The notes under the pieces: generated by a model
The model's database searches: none
Told to the model about the DNA's origin: nothing
Seen by the model: the letters and a program-made list of their open reading frames with translations, nothing else
Translations under genes and position numbers: made by a program
Shown here: positions 54,836 through 64,000 of the stretch, in pieces
Numbering within the stretch: position 1 is the stretch's first letter
Layout: the number at the start of each line of letters is the position of its first letter
Assembly: GCA_031761405.1 (NCBI GenBank)
Contig: JASEVX010000013.1
Coordinates: forward strand, 32,185,035-32,249,034
Reading direction: 5' to 3'
Length of the DNA stretch: 64,000 bases
Source of the DNA: Serripes groenlandicus
Taxonomy: Eukaryota > Mollusca > Bivalvia > Cardiida > Cardiidae

Positions 54836-54969
54836 CCCTTTCCCTCATACAGCAATTCTGCAGCAGACGACTTTGAACGTATTTTGTCAAAAAATAGAAA
54901 ATCTCCATAGTTGAATGGATAACCTATGACAAAAAGTGGAAAACATTGTGGCAAAAGGAGAAATTGCAC
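54832..54969 (+). mobile_element. TTAA-MITE, left half
   Basis: TTAACCCTTTCCCTCATACA to ggagaaattgcacc; the rest is lost. Shares TTAA 54832-54835 with the previous copy. Confidence 0.88.
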
Positions 54970-55124
54970 CATTATATAAACATGCAATCAGAACTCTGGA
55001 TAACAAAACATAACCAACTTGGGTAGAAATTACTCTCTGCTAGTGAAAATCAAACTTTGGCATATTTAATGGTTATCTACAGAAACATTCAAAACATTTC
55101 ACAACAGACCAAATCATGTAATGA

Positions 55125-55188
55125 GACCTTTCCCCCGATAGATACAACTATTGATGCTTCTGCAGTGTTGTATGTGGGAAAGGGTAAA
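55125..55188 (+). mobile_element. TTAA-MITE, ends only
   Basis: cctttcccccgatagataca joined to ttctgcagtgttgtatgtgg gaaaggg; almost the whole interior is deleted. Confidence 0.65.
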
Positions 55189-55303
55189 GAGTCATCTGCT
55201 GCAGAGGCATCATTGAAAACATTATGACAAAAGCAGAAATTGCTCATATTATAAATGAGCAATATATCTTATTTGTCACAATGTTTTCAAAGTTTTTAAT
55301 GTG
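55189..55303 (+). mobile_element. TTAA-MITE central fragment
   Basis: gtcatctgctgcagaggcat, gcagaaattgctcatattat, tgtcacaatgttttcaaag. Confidence 0.65.
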
Positions 55304-55435
55304 GTCAGTATCCTCTCTCTTAATTGTGTTAACCATTCCCAATATAAAAAAAATATTCAGCATAAGACTTAGGAAACATCTGGATAACAATAGGCAAAAT
55401 TTATCAATAGTAAAGGTAATTTTTATTGATTTAAG

Positions 55436-55559
55436 TTGAAAGCAATGTGACAAAAGGAGAAATAGCTCATCATGAGCAATACTCCTTTTGTCACGAATGT
55501 TTTCAAAAGTAGTCTGCTGCAGAAGGGTCAAATTGCATCCATATGAGGAAAAGGGTTAA
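55436..55559 (+). mobile_element. TTAA-MITE right half
   Basis: aatgtgacaaaaggagaaat, ctcatcatgagcaatactcc, to atgaggaaaagggttaa. Confidence 0.85.
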
Positions 55560-55574
55560 TCATACTATGCCAGA

Positions 55575-55813
55575 AAACCCTTTCCCACATACAATACATC
55601 TGCAACAGATGACTTTGAAAAATCTAAAATTCTTTTTGAAAATGTCTGAAAGTGAAGGTACATGACTTGTATAATTACTGAAATGAGTTGAAAATATGGT
55701 GACAAAAGGAGAAATTGCTTGTTTTGAGTAATTTCTTCTTTTGTTGCCATGTTTTCAAATAGCTGTCTGCAGTTGAGGCATCAGAAAGTGTCTATATGAG
55801 GGAAAAGGGTTAA
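55575..55813 (+). mobile_element. TTAA-MITE, full length
   Basis: aaaccctttcccacatacaa to tatgagggaaaagggttaa. Centre ggagaaattgcttgttttga. Confidence 0.9.
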
Positions 55814-55929
55814 AAGGTTCACAGAACAAAGAACTGAAGACTGAATACACAAAAAGGTGTTCAACAAGGAAGTGAAGAAAACTATCAACAATCAGAATAC
55901 ACATTCAGCTATTTTTGAAAACATTCCTC

Positions 55930-56232
55930 AATAATAGCTAGAAATATCATTGAAGGTGATGAATACCCCCAGCTGGTGCCTGACAATATACATATGAATG
56001 AGAAATTCAAGGGGCCATAACTCATTTAAAAATAATTCCAGTGCAACACGTTGACAATATGCACAAACTAGGCTTGGTATCAATCATTCTTGTGAAGTTA
56101 TATTGAATTCTGACCCAGGGTTGCTGAGAAATAGTGTTCACAAGAAATGTATACAGACCAACGGACCGACTGACCGTCAAACCGACAAGCGTGACTCCTA
56201 TATAGCCCCCATATACTATGTATCTGGGGGTA
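55930..56232 (+). mobile_element. ataccccc...gggggtat element, simple copy
   Basis: aatatcattgaaggtgatga, ataccccca; middle ggggccataactcattt; tail accgactgaccgtcaaacc; end hairpin tagcccccatatactatgta tctgggggtata. Confidence 0.75.
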
Positions 56233-56236
56233 TAAT

Positions 56237-56504
56237 AATCAGCCAATTTAGGATAGTAAATGTATTGACAACTGAGTTTCTTCTCCTTTCCAACATACAA
56301 TAAATCTGCAGCAGACGACTTTGAACACATCTTATCAAAAACCTGAAAAATCTCTATATATGATGGTTTTCTCATTGAAGAAGAGCAATTTCTACTTTTG
56401 TCACAAAGTTTTCAAAAGTCATCTGCAGTAGAGGCATCAAAAAGTGTCTGCATGTGGGAAAGGGTTAATAACTAGCCAATTTAGGATAGAAAATGTATTG
56501 ACAA
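56237..56504. repeat. 34-bp direct repeat bracketing a MITE
   Basis: agccaatttaggatag then aatgtattgacaa lies at 56241-56272 and again at 56473-56504, with the MITE 56281-56468 between. Confidence 0.8.
56281..56468 (+). mobile_element. TTAA-MITE, 188 bp
   Basis: tctcctttccaacatacaat to gcatgtgggaaagggttaa. Confidence 0.85.
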
Positions 56505-56637
56505 AGATGTCTGTTTTTTTTTTAAGTTGTCCAATAAAAATAGCTTCATTATTCAGCCTGGCTTGTATTGTATCTTATGGCATGTAACATGAGAAGAGTA
56601 AATAAAATATTGAAATCAGAATTTACTCCCAATGAAA

Positions 56638-56890
56638 GATTGATTGATTGATTGATTGGGGTTTAACACAGTTTTCAACAATTTTTCAGTCACATCATGG
56701 CGGCAAGTTCAGCTACCCTGATATAGTCAACGTGTTTCCTGGCTTTCTCACGGCAGTACTTAAAACAAAAGTCTTTTCAAAGCAAACTTTTCCACATAGA
56801 CTGTTAGCCAATTGAACAATTGACAAATGACACTTGTTGCATTGACTTTTGACAAAAGTCAGAAAGAATCGAGACTTGATTCAGGTCGTT
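56638..56890 (-). mobile_element. SINE-A, head truncated
   Basis: (gatt)n then ggggtttaacacagttttca, atcatggcggcaagttcagc, gtgtttcctggctttctcac, ttgacttttgacaaaagtc. Confidence 0.8.
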
Positions 56891-56892
56891 TC

Positions 56893-56971
56893 TGATATTT
56901 CTGATGTTTTCAAAAAGTCGCCTGCTGCAGTTGCGTCAGTATTACTTAGCGTCTGTAAGGGTAAGGGTTAA
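56893..56971 (+). mobile_element. TTAA-MITE right-end fragment
   Basis: gatgttttcaaaaagtcgcc to gtaagggtaagggttaa. Confidence 0.75.
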
Positions 56972-57107
56972 TGCAACTAGGGACCTCATTTAATTATTTT
57001 ATTAAATGGCGTCAGTGGTCTAAATCGAAGTTATTGAGTCCAGCTGAAAAGTGCTGATTGAACAGATAAGTGTGTTTTTACAATACTTATATATTACTGA
57101 ACAATAT

Positions 57108-57564
57108 AAACTCTTTCACACAATAGAACAAATCTGCAGCAGACGACTTTGATAGTATCTCGACAAAAATAGGAAAAATCTTAATGAATCTTAATGAATG
57201 AAAGGATACATTTTAAATAGAGTTTAACCCTTTCCCTCATACGACAATTCTGCAGCAGACGACTTTGAACATATTTTGTCAAAAAATAGAAAATCTCTAT
57301 AATGGATATTAACCTATGACTAAAACTGGAAAACATTGTGGCAAAAGGAGAAATTGCTTGTTTTGAGCAATTTCTTCTTTTGTCACTATGTTTTCAAAAT
57401 GCCGTCTGCTGCAGAGGCGTCAGAAAGCATCTATATGAGGAAAAGGGTTAAAACATTGTGGCAAAACAGGAAAATGCTCTTTATGAGTAATTTCTCCCTT
57501 TGCCACTGTGCATTTTCGTCTGCTCCAGAGGCATAAAAAAGCATCTGTATGTGGGAAAGGTTTA
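57108..57564 (+). mobile_element. outer TTAA-MITE carrying a nested copy
   Basis: Left part aactctttcacacaataga ...aaatagagt (to 57223) and right part aacattgtggcaaaacagga ...gtatgtgggaaagg (57452-57564) are contiguous in ordinary copies. Confidence 0.88.
57224..57451 (+). mobile_element. inner TTAA-MITE inserted in another copy
   Basis: Full element with TTAA on both sides; removing it and one TTAA restores agagttaaaacattgtgg, the expected sequence of the host copy. Confidence 0.93.
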
Positions 57565-58136
57565 ACCTGCCCCTATCCTTTGTGCACAGATCACATGCAA
57601 AATGTCACACTTCAAATACAACATGGCGGATTTAAATATTTAAATTCCGTACAGTTCCCAAAATTGTAAATGAGACATCATTGAAATATGTCACACAATT
57701 CAAAATGAAGTGTAATGTCTTTGCAGGCCATTCACAAATTTTATTTCTTGAATGAAAACGCTTCAATTTGCATTATACAATTTGTTCCGTCTTGAAAGTT
57801 TTAACAAGTACATATAATAAAAAGAAAATCATGTTGCAGCAGCAATACATGGCTTTGCATGGTCTACTCTGAATGTAAGGAAGTAATAGTGACATCTCTC
57901 TCTATCTTGATCTCTCTTGATTTCGATTCATCCAAGTAGAATAAAAAGCTGTGTTTGCTACTGCAACACAATATTCTTCATTTGTAGGTTACATATAGAG
58001 CGTTTTTTCATTGAATGTAATCTGTGTGGCGTTTTCATCATCATGTGTATTTGCGTGAAACAAATCACTTATATGCTTATAAAATGTTCGTCATATTGAG
58101 CCCAATTTAGATAAGATTCTAAAATCCTTACTGGAC
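57565..58136. other. unique stretch, nothing recognised
   Basis: Low-repeat sequence with an isolated aacatggcggattt (57618). The ORF at 57917-58099 has no domain. It could hold regulatory sequence or a missing 5' exon of the TLDc gene. Confidence 0.35.
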
Positions 58137-58664
58137 ACACAAACCCCATGTTGTGGGTACTCAAAATAATTGTTTCACTGAAACGATCCTTTTGAGTACC
58201 CACAATCTTAGGGTTTGGTCAAGAAATAAGAGATTTTGTACGGAAAAGAGACTAGATTACTGATCTACTCCTTCCTTTATTTAGTCCTCTGGTCATACTA
58301 GAACAAATCATTGCACAAAGGTCAGGCTAAGGTCAACATGGTCTAGGGATATCGGAGATGTAGTAGATAAGGGGCATATTTCATGTTCTGAATCATTATT
58401 TGAAATCAAAACCCTTTGTAGTGGGTGATCTCATTGAGACAGATTTTATTTAGTACCCACAACAGAGGGTTCAACCGTTTCCCACATACAACAAATTTTT
58501 AATACAGTTTGAAAACATTGTGGCAAAAAGAAGAAATTGCTCATTATGAGCAATTTCTCCTTTTGCCACTTTGTTTTCCAAAAGTCGTCTCCTTCAGATG
58601 CTTCAGAAAGTGGGAAAGGGTTAAATGAGAGGATTCTTTTGAGTACCCACAACATAGGGTTTAG
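58137..58664. mobile_element. gtgggtactcaaaa inverted-repeat element with MITE inside
   Basis: Hairpin gttgtgggtactcaaaataa / ttttgagtacccacaatctt (58152-58206), internal gataaggggcatatttcatg, then gtgggtgatctcattgagac / tagtacccacaacagagggt (58418-58470). After a TTAA-MITE (58471-58624) comes ttcttttgagtacccacaac atagggttt. Confidence 0.65.
58471..58624 (+). mobile_element. TTAA-MITE, internally shortened
   Basis: tcaaccgtttcccacataca to aagtgggaaagggttaa; clean central hairpin ctcattatgagcaatttc. Confidence 0.85.
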
Positions 58665-58690
58665 ATGACTCTAATGTAGTAATGAGCATT

Positions 58691-58907
58691 TTAACCCTTT
58701 CCCACATACAGACGCTATCTGACGCCTCTGCCGCAGATGACTTTTGAAATCATTGTTGCAAAAGGAGAAATTGCTTGTTACTAGCAATTTTTCCATTTGC
58801 CACAAGGTTTTCAACTCCGTAATCATACTATGATTTATAGCGATCTTCTATATTTTGGACTTGGTTATTTCAAAGTCGTCTGCTGCAGATTTGTTGTATG
58901 TGGTTAA
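58691..58907 (+). mobile_element. TTAA-MITE, right TIR replaced
   Basis: TTAACCCTTTCCCACATACA to ttgttgtatgtgg, where the next copy starts at its TTAA. Confidence 0.88.
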
Positions 58908-59133
58908 CCCTTTCCCTCATACGACAACTCTGCAGCAGACGACTTTGAACGTATTTTGTCAAAACATAGAAAATCTCCATAATTGAATGGATAACCTATG
59001 ACAAAAAGTGGAAAACATTGTGGCAAAAGGTGAAATTGCACGTTTTGTGCAATTTCTTCTTTTGTCACTATGTTTTCAAAAGGCCGTCTGCAGCAGAGGC
59101 GTCAGAAAGCGTCTATATGAGGGAAAGGGTTAA
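58904..59133 (+). mobile_element. TTAA-MITE, full length (230 bp)
   Basis: TTAACCCTTTCCCTCATACG to tatgagggaaagggttaa; central ggtgaaattgcacgttttgt gc. Confidence 0.93.
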
Positions 59134-59482
59134 GAGAGATGTAGAGAACAGACCAATCTATATACTCCTTCTTATATAGTCTTCCATTTAAGATCTTACA
59201 ATAACCATCACCAATATAATATAGTCTGTACCTGAAACTGAAATAAAATAGTTAATTGAATGATAATCAGCGAAGCACTGTCAAACAAACCTGTGTTTAA
59301 AGACCACCCATGGAAAGTGAACAATCTGGTTCACAGGTCATTTATACAGAAAATGTGTATTTGGGATTCTAAAAGTATGTTCCCTATAGACAGGGAATTG
59401 CTGTTCCAAGGTGGACTTTAGCACAGGTTTGACAGTATTTGGAAATATTTATGAGATAATACTTTATTTATCAGCATTGTTC

Positions 59483-59712
59483 TTAACCTTTTCCCTCATA
59501 TAGACGCTTTCTGACTCCTCTGCAGCAGACAGCTTTTTGAAAACATAGTGACAAAAGAAGAAATTGCTCAAAACGAGCAATTTCTCCTTTTGACACAATG
59601 TTTTCCACTTTTAGTCATGGGTAATCCATTCAATTATAAAGATTTTCTATTTTTTGGCAAATTATGTTCAAAGTCATCTGCTGCAGAATTGTCGTATGAG
59701 GGAAAGGGTTAA
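59483..59712 (+). mobile_element. TTAA-MITE, full length (230 bp)
   Basis: TTAACCTTTTCCCTCATATA to tatgagggaaagggttaa; central hairpin gaaattgctcaaaacgagca atttc. Confidence 0.93.
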
Positions 59713-59744
59713 TGACATCATCATGACGTTTCTTATGACATATG

Positions 59745-60175
59745 AGCCGTCCCGCAAGAAAAACCAACATTGTGAACTCTGCGTAAAGTATCGACCCGGA
59801 TAGACACTATTCGCCTCCTGTGGATTTTCTGTTTCAGGAATCATTACACTATACCTCTATCACCCTGAGACGGAATGTGTTGGGCCGGTTCTGTCTCCGT
59901 GGACTGTGCAGGCTGATCTTGGTTGATACATTACGCAGAGGCCATAATGTTGGTTTTCTCACAGGACGCTCATATCCATATTTATAGACTTTTCACATTT
60001 CTGCATTAGTTTATAGAATATTTGAGCCATACGAAAACCAACCTTATGGCTTTTTCAACCATTACAGATTCAGATCAGCCTACAAATTTGTGCAGTCTAA
60101 TCTGGCACTGTTTGCCAATAAGTCATAGAAGAACTCAAGAAACTCCTGAAAAGCTGTGTCTAGTTTGAACTGGGC
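59745..60175. repeat. old dispersed repeat (gatcagcctgcaca type)
   Basis: ctgtgcaggctgatcttggt, aaaccaacattatgg-like pieces in both orientations, and agatcagcctacaaatttgt gcagtct. Related stretches lie at 12810, 32410 and 40735. Confidence 0.5.
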
Positions 60176-60222
60176 TTCCATTTATTGGTCAACATGGTAA
60201 GTAATTTTACGCCGAGGCCGGT

Positions 60223-60421
60223 CAAACCCTTTCCCACTTGTAGATGCTCAACTGAAGACTTTTGAAAAACATTGTGGTAAAAGGAGAAATTGCTCATATT
60301 GTCACAATGTTTTCAACTCTATTCTGTAATTATATATTCATTTAAAGAGATTTTCCATATTTTTGCCAACGTCCTTTGAAAGTCATCTGCTGAAGATTTG
60401 GTGTATGTGGGAAAGAGTTAA
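60223..60421 (+). mobile_element. TTAA-MITE, 199 bp
   Basis: caaaccctttcccacttgta to gtatgtgggaaagagttaa. Confidence 0.85.
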
Positions 60422-60633
60422 CGTGAGCGTACTCATTTATCTTTATTCTGTGTGATTCTGCTGTCTGATCAGGATCGTAGGGTCAACCTCTCTAAAGATT
60501 GTGCATCAAAATGAAATCTACAAAGTTTTACAAACTTGCTTTGTATGTGATCAAAAGTATAGTTTAATTTGTTTTATTATTTTCCTGGTGTAGATTCTAT
60601 ACCCTTCTTTTCGGCAGACCAGATTACATGTAG

Positions 60634-61644
60634 TTAACACAATGTAATCAACAAATCTGAAGCAGACGACTTTGAATACATTAACGTAACAACATGGAAA
60701 ATCATCAAAAAAGATAGTATAATAATAATAGAGGCCAAGAGGGCCTGTTGCTCACCTGGATATTTGAGCAATCGTGATAAAATGTTCTAAAGAAAAGTGA
60801 ATTTGCAAAGAGTTCCACATCTGGAGTTTTCTATAGTGAAGAATGCTCCACAATAAATGATCTAGATTACTAATTTGTACTGAATATGGAGTTAAATGAG
60901 TTTTCTCTGGTTTCCTGTGCTGAACCTATGTCCTTAAGAAGGGTTCCTCCTTGCATTTATATGTTAGGTTGGTTTTGCACTGGAATTATCCAGACTGAAT
61001 TTGGTTCAGATCTTTTCACCCATTGTCAAGGAGTTTATGCAACATTGAGTCTCTTGTTTGCAAGGATGCTATAGACCAATATCATCATCAAGGAAACTTC
61101 ATAGCACTTAATATCCCAGGTACTTACTGGCCAAATATAATCACTCTGGGCCCCCTGTTTATTCAGAAGAAGCTGTTAAAAGGTTTTCATTTATTTGACA
61201 TTTGTGACCTTGAAAGAAGGTCAAGGTCATTTATTAGAGGAAACTATGTAGCATTTCATGCCAGGTATCTACCGGCAAAATATCACTCTAGGCCTCCTGG
61301 TTATTCAGAAGAAGTTGTTTAAAGGTTTTCATATATTTGACCTGTGTGACCTTGAAAGTAGGTCAAGGTCATTTATTGGAGGATACTATATATCATTTCA
61401 TGCCAGGTATCTACTGGCAAAATATCATCACTCTGGGCCTCCTGGTTTTTCAGAAGAAGTTGTTTAAAGGTTTTCATTTATTTGACCTTGAAAGTAGGTC
61501 AAGATCATTTATTGGAGGAAACTATATAGCATTTCATCCCAGGTATCTAACCAAAATATCATCACTGGGCCTTTTGCCGCAATGTTTTTAAAATTCATCT
61601 GCAGCAGAGGCGTCAGAATGTTTCTGTAGGTGGGAAAGGGTTAA
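60634..61644 (+). mobile_element. TTAA-MITE split by a nested element
   Basis: Left half (aacaaatctgaagcagacga...) ends at about 60731 and the right half (cttttgccgcaatgttttta ... gtgggaaagggttaa) starts at about 61568. ttaacacaatgtaat occurs at both outer edges (60634, 61641). Confidence 0.75.
60731..61567 (+). mobile_element. agaggcc element with about 145-bp tandem core
   Basis: Head agaggccaagagggcctgtt gctcacctgg. From 61090, three to four units carry ccttgaaagtaggtcaaggt catttattgg, gccaggtatctactggcaaa and aagaagttgtttaaaggttt (61166, 61308, 61454). Short ORFs here are repeat by-products. Confidence 0.78.
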
Positions 61645-61906
61645 CACAATGTAATGAACAAGAACATGTTTTTGCCAGTCAAAGACTTAAACAAACAAGT
61701 GCTCTACATCACTTGCACAAGTAAACATAAGTAATTTTAATTACATATTCATATTCAAACTTTTCACCATATAAGGCAAAACTACCCTTACCACTGGGGG
61801 CATGATGTTTTGAAGGGCAGTCTTTTGCACAAATTAACTTTCAATTCTGACAGTTGCTTTAAAGGGAGAAGTTGTTTAAAGTTTCTATAAAGCCTATAGA
61901 AGGAAA
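61645..61906. other. flank of the TIR element, half of a direct repeat
   Basis: cactgggggcatgatgtttt gaagggcagtctttt (61793-61828) resembles caaggggcttcattttttga aggacagttttc (63034-63066) beyond the element at 61909-63019. Confidence 0.5.
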
Positions 61907-61908
61907 TA

Positions 61909-63019
61909 CAGTTAAGAACATCATGAAATTGACAATCTGAGCGGAACGTGATTGGATCGTGAGCGTGATTGGAACGAAATTGGAATGCTTTATGAGCGGA
62001 ACGGAATTTTGCGCCTTAAACGAAACAATCATAATGATTGCAAGAATCCAATCATTCGCTCATTGAACGGTTGCAACAACTATCCGATAATTATTTTACG
62101 AAACTATTTTATTAAAAGTCATATTTGTATACTAAACTTTTGTTTTATAAGACACTTAAGTATCCGATTGAATTAGAATGTAAAAAATATTATTAATATG
62201 ATCATTTTCGTAATACGATTTGCTACTAACGATTGTAATGAAAAAACTCTAGATCGTTTGTTAATATTTAGGGTTAAGTAAAAAAAAATATAAACGAAAC
62301 GAAATTAATTTAAGCCAATCAAATCGTTGAACGGATTTTGATCGAAAAAAAGCGTTCCGAGTGAGCTCAAAAAAGCGCTCAATCTGAACGGAACAGAAAA
62401 AAACAATCACAATGTTATGAATGAGTGAACGCTTTGAGAGCGGATTGGAACGTGAGCGGAGCGGAAAGGAATGGAACGGAGCGGAACGAAATTGGAATGC
62501 TTTATGAGCGGAACGGAATTTTGGGCCTTAAACGAAACAATCATAATGATTGCAAGAATCCAATCATTTGCTCATTGAACGGTTGCAACAACTATCCGAT
62601 AATTATTTTACGAAACTATTTTATTAAAAGTCATATTTGTATACTAAACTTTTGTTTTATAAGACACTTAAGTATCCGATTGAATTAGAATGTAAAAAAT
62701 AATATTAATATGATCATTTTCGTAATACGATTTGCTTCTAACGATTGTAATGAAAAAACTCTAGATCGTTTGTTAATATTTAGGGTTAAGTAAAAAAAAA
62801 TATAAACGAAACGAAATTAATTTAAGCCAATCAAATAGTTGAACGGATTTTGATCGAAAAAAAGCGTTCCGAGTGAGCTCAAAAAAGCGCTCAATCTGAA
62901 CGGAACGGAAAAAAGCAATCACAATGTTATGAATGAGTGAACGCTTTGAGAGCGGATTGGAACGTGAGCGGAGCGGAGCGTGAACGGTAAATTTGTCAAT
63001 TTCAAGATGTTCTTAACTG
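61909..63019. mobile_element. 1.1-kb TIR element with TA ends and internal duplication
   Basis: cagttaagaacatcatgaaa...gacaa at the left is inverted at the right (ttgtcaatttcaagatgttc ttaactg), flanked by TA (61907-61908, 63020-63021). Inside, a unit of about 505 bp (gaaattggaatgctttatga ... gattttgatcgaaaaaaagc) is present twice at high identity (about 61973 and 62488). G-rich stretches of gagcggaacg surround the units. No transposase is encoded; ends resemble Tc1/mariner type. Confidence 0.8.
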
Positions 63020-63176
63020 TACTACCCCACCATCAAGGGGCTTCATTTTTTGAAGGACAGTTTTCATTTTAGATTTTTTGTGGGAGTGTCATGAGATGAT
63101 CATTCATAACAAACTATTATGAGTTTTTACCACCATTTTCAGAGGAGAAGAAACCATAGTTCTGCGTGGATTACAT

Positions 63177-63403
63177 TTATCCCTTTCCCTCATATAGATG
63201 CTTTCTGACGCCTCTGCAGCAGACAACTTTTGGAATTATTGTGACCAAAGGAGAAATTGCTCAAAACGAGCAATTTCTCCTTTTGCCACAAAGTTTTCAA
63301 CTCTATTCAGTAATTATACCTTCATTTTCAGAGATTTTCAATACATTTCAAGATGCTTCCAAACTCGTCTACTGCAGATATGTCGTATGTGGGAAAGGGT
63401 TAA
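63177..63403 (+). mobile_element. TTAA-MITE, full length, left TTAA mutated
   Basis: ttatccctttccctcatata to gtatgtgggaaagggttaa; central hairpin ctcaaaacgagcaatttc. Confidence 0.92.
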
Positions 63404-63542
63404 TTTAGTTTTTCTGAAGAGGACCATATCAGAATCATGTTTTTTGCAAAGTGTATTAATTTGAATTCACCCTGAGGGGTATATGAGGACATGTCATTTG
63501 AATAATGGTTGACGGACTTACAGTGATTGATTGGAAATTCTC

Positions 63543-63718
63543 CAAACCCTTTCCCTCATACAACAATTCTGCAGCAGACGACTTTGAACATATTTTGTCA
63601 AAAAATAAGAAAATCTCTTTAATTGAATGATAACCTATGGCTAAAATTTGAGCAATTTCTTCTTTTGTCACTATGTTTTCAAAAAGCTGTCTGCTGCAGA
63701 GGCGTCAAAAAGGGTTAA
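63543..63718 (+). mobile_element. TTAA-MITE, internally shortened
   Basis: caaaccctttccctcataca to ggcgtcaaaaagggttaa. Confidence 0.88.
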
Positions 63719-63908
63719 AATACAATAAGTGAGACGGACAGAAAGACAGTGGAGAAGTGACCCTTTTAGTGCCTCCCTTTCATACAGGCAGACAACACAA
63801 TAATATACCAGTATACAACATTCTGAATCGGTTCTAAGATTACAACGTTAGTTTTCTATTTCAAGTTTTACAACATAATAACATTATTGATTTTTCACAA
63901 CATTACTA

Positions 63909-64000
63909 CCAACCCTTTCCCACATGCAGACGCTTTTGGACACCTTTGCAGCTGACGACTTTTGAAATCATTGTGGCATAAGGAGAAATTGCTCATAATG
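63909..64000 (+). mobile_element. TTAA-MITE, cut by window end
   Basis: ccaaccctttcccacatgca, gctgacgacttttgaaatca, gagaaattgctcataatg at the last base. Confidence 0.85.

Noticed and set aside
57618..57632. aacatggcgga looked like a translation start.
   Set aside because: The frame stops after a few codons (cggatttaaatatttaaatt) and no donor follows.
59140..59225. Possible extra TLDc 5' exon: acceptor tatttcagtttcag followed by an open frame YRLYYIGDGYCKILNGRL.
   Set aside because: The product matches no part of OXR1/NCOA7 that I recognise, and there is no clear donor before the adjacent MITE.
63470..63545. Possible minus-strand exon ending in the strong donor gtaagtccg.
   Set aside because: The open frame is unrecognised and its upstream side runs into a MITE, so neither homology nor an acceptor supports it.

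Overview
This is a repeat-crowded eukaryotic window, most likely from a bivalve mollusc. Genes are sparse, exons are short with GT-AG introns, and reading frames are mostly relics. The interspersed repeats (elements with agaggcccatgag/gagctaaaa ends, elements with ataccccc...gggggtat ends, tRNA-headed SINEs, and LINE tails ending in TTAC or TTGACT repeats) resemble families I know from bivalve genomes. The species cannot be fixed from sequence alone.

Two real protein genes are visible. The first is an intronless class A GPCR on the + strand (21626-22960, 444 aa). Its 3' end and 3' flank exist in three copies: a broken paralogue at the left edge (79-325, with its flank resuming at 2205-2640), the intact gene, and a last-helix fragment (24141-24248). 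The second is a minus-strand TLDc-domain gene of the OXR1/NCOA7 family. I reconstructed it from splice sites and domain homology as seven coding exons between 52311 and 37269. All seven phases join, giving 311 aa from an ATG with an in-frame stop just before it and two ETS-like motifs about 75-100 bp further upstream. This gene is not visible as one ORF; each exon is hidden among transposons.

Layout: 0-3.3 kb, GPCR relic, MITE relics and a large fold-back. 3.7-6 kb, SINE pieces and a decayed LINE (ORF1-like coiled coil and endonuclease C-terminus). 7.4-9.4 kb, a SINE and a minus-strand RNase H LINE fragment. 10.5 kb, a short tandem array. 11.6-12.5 kb, SINEs. 13.5-15.9 kb, a LINE ORF2 with reverse transcriptase, broken by a frameshift and a stop. 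16.1-16.8 kb, a tandem duplication. 20.2-20.8 kb, a 52-bp array. 21.6-28.2 kb, the GPCR and about 4.4 kb of 69-bp minisatellite grown from a SINE in its 3' flank. 28.8-30.7 kb, a dispersed element split by a 5'-truncated LINE with a target-site duplication. 30.7-64 kb, a dense field of one palindromic MITE family with TTAA ends (piggyBac type by its ends, about 45 copies), into which the TLDc gene is embedded, together with a hAT-like hairpin MITE, two larger TA-flanked TIR elements and several elements with tandem-repeat cores.

The most informative points are these: the last TLDc coding exon is itself the first unit of a 3'UTR minisatellite; a splice acceptor of the same gene is duplicated in the intron; a MITE has inserted into another copy of itself with exact TTAA duplication; and a single-unit precursor of the 69-bp array survives in the paralogous GPCR flank. 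I found no CRISPR, no bacterial operon and no recognisable new enzymatic system.
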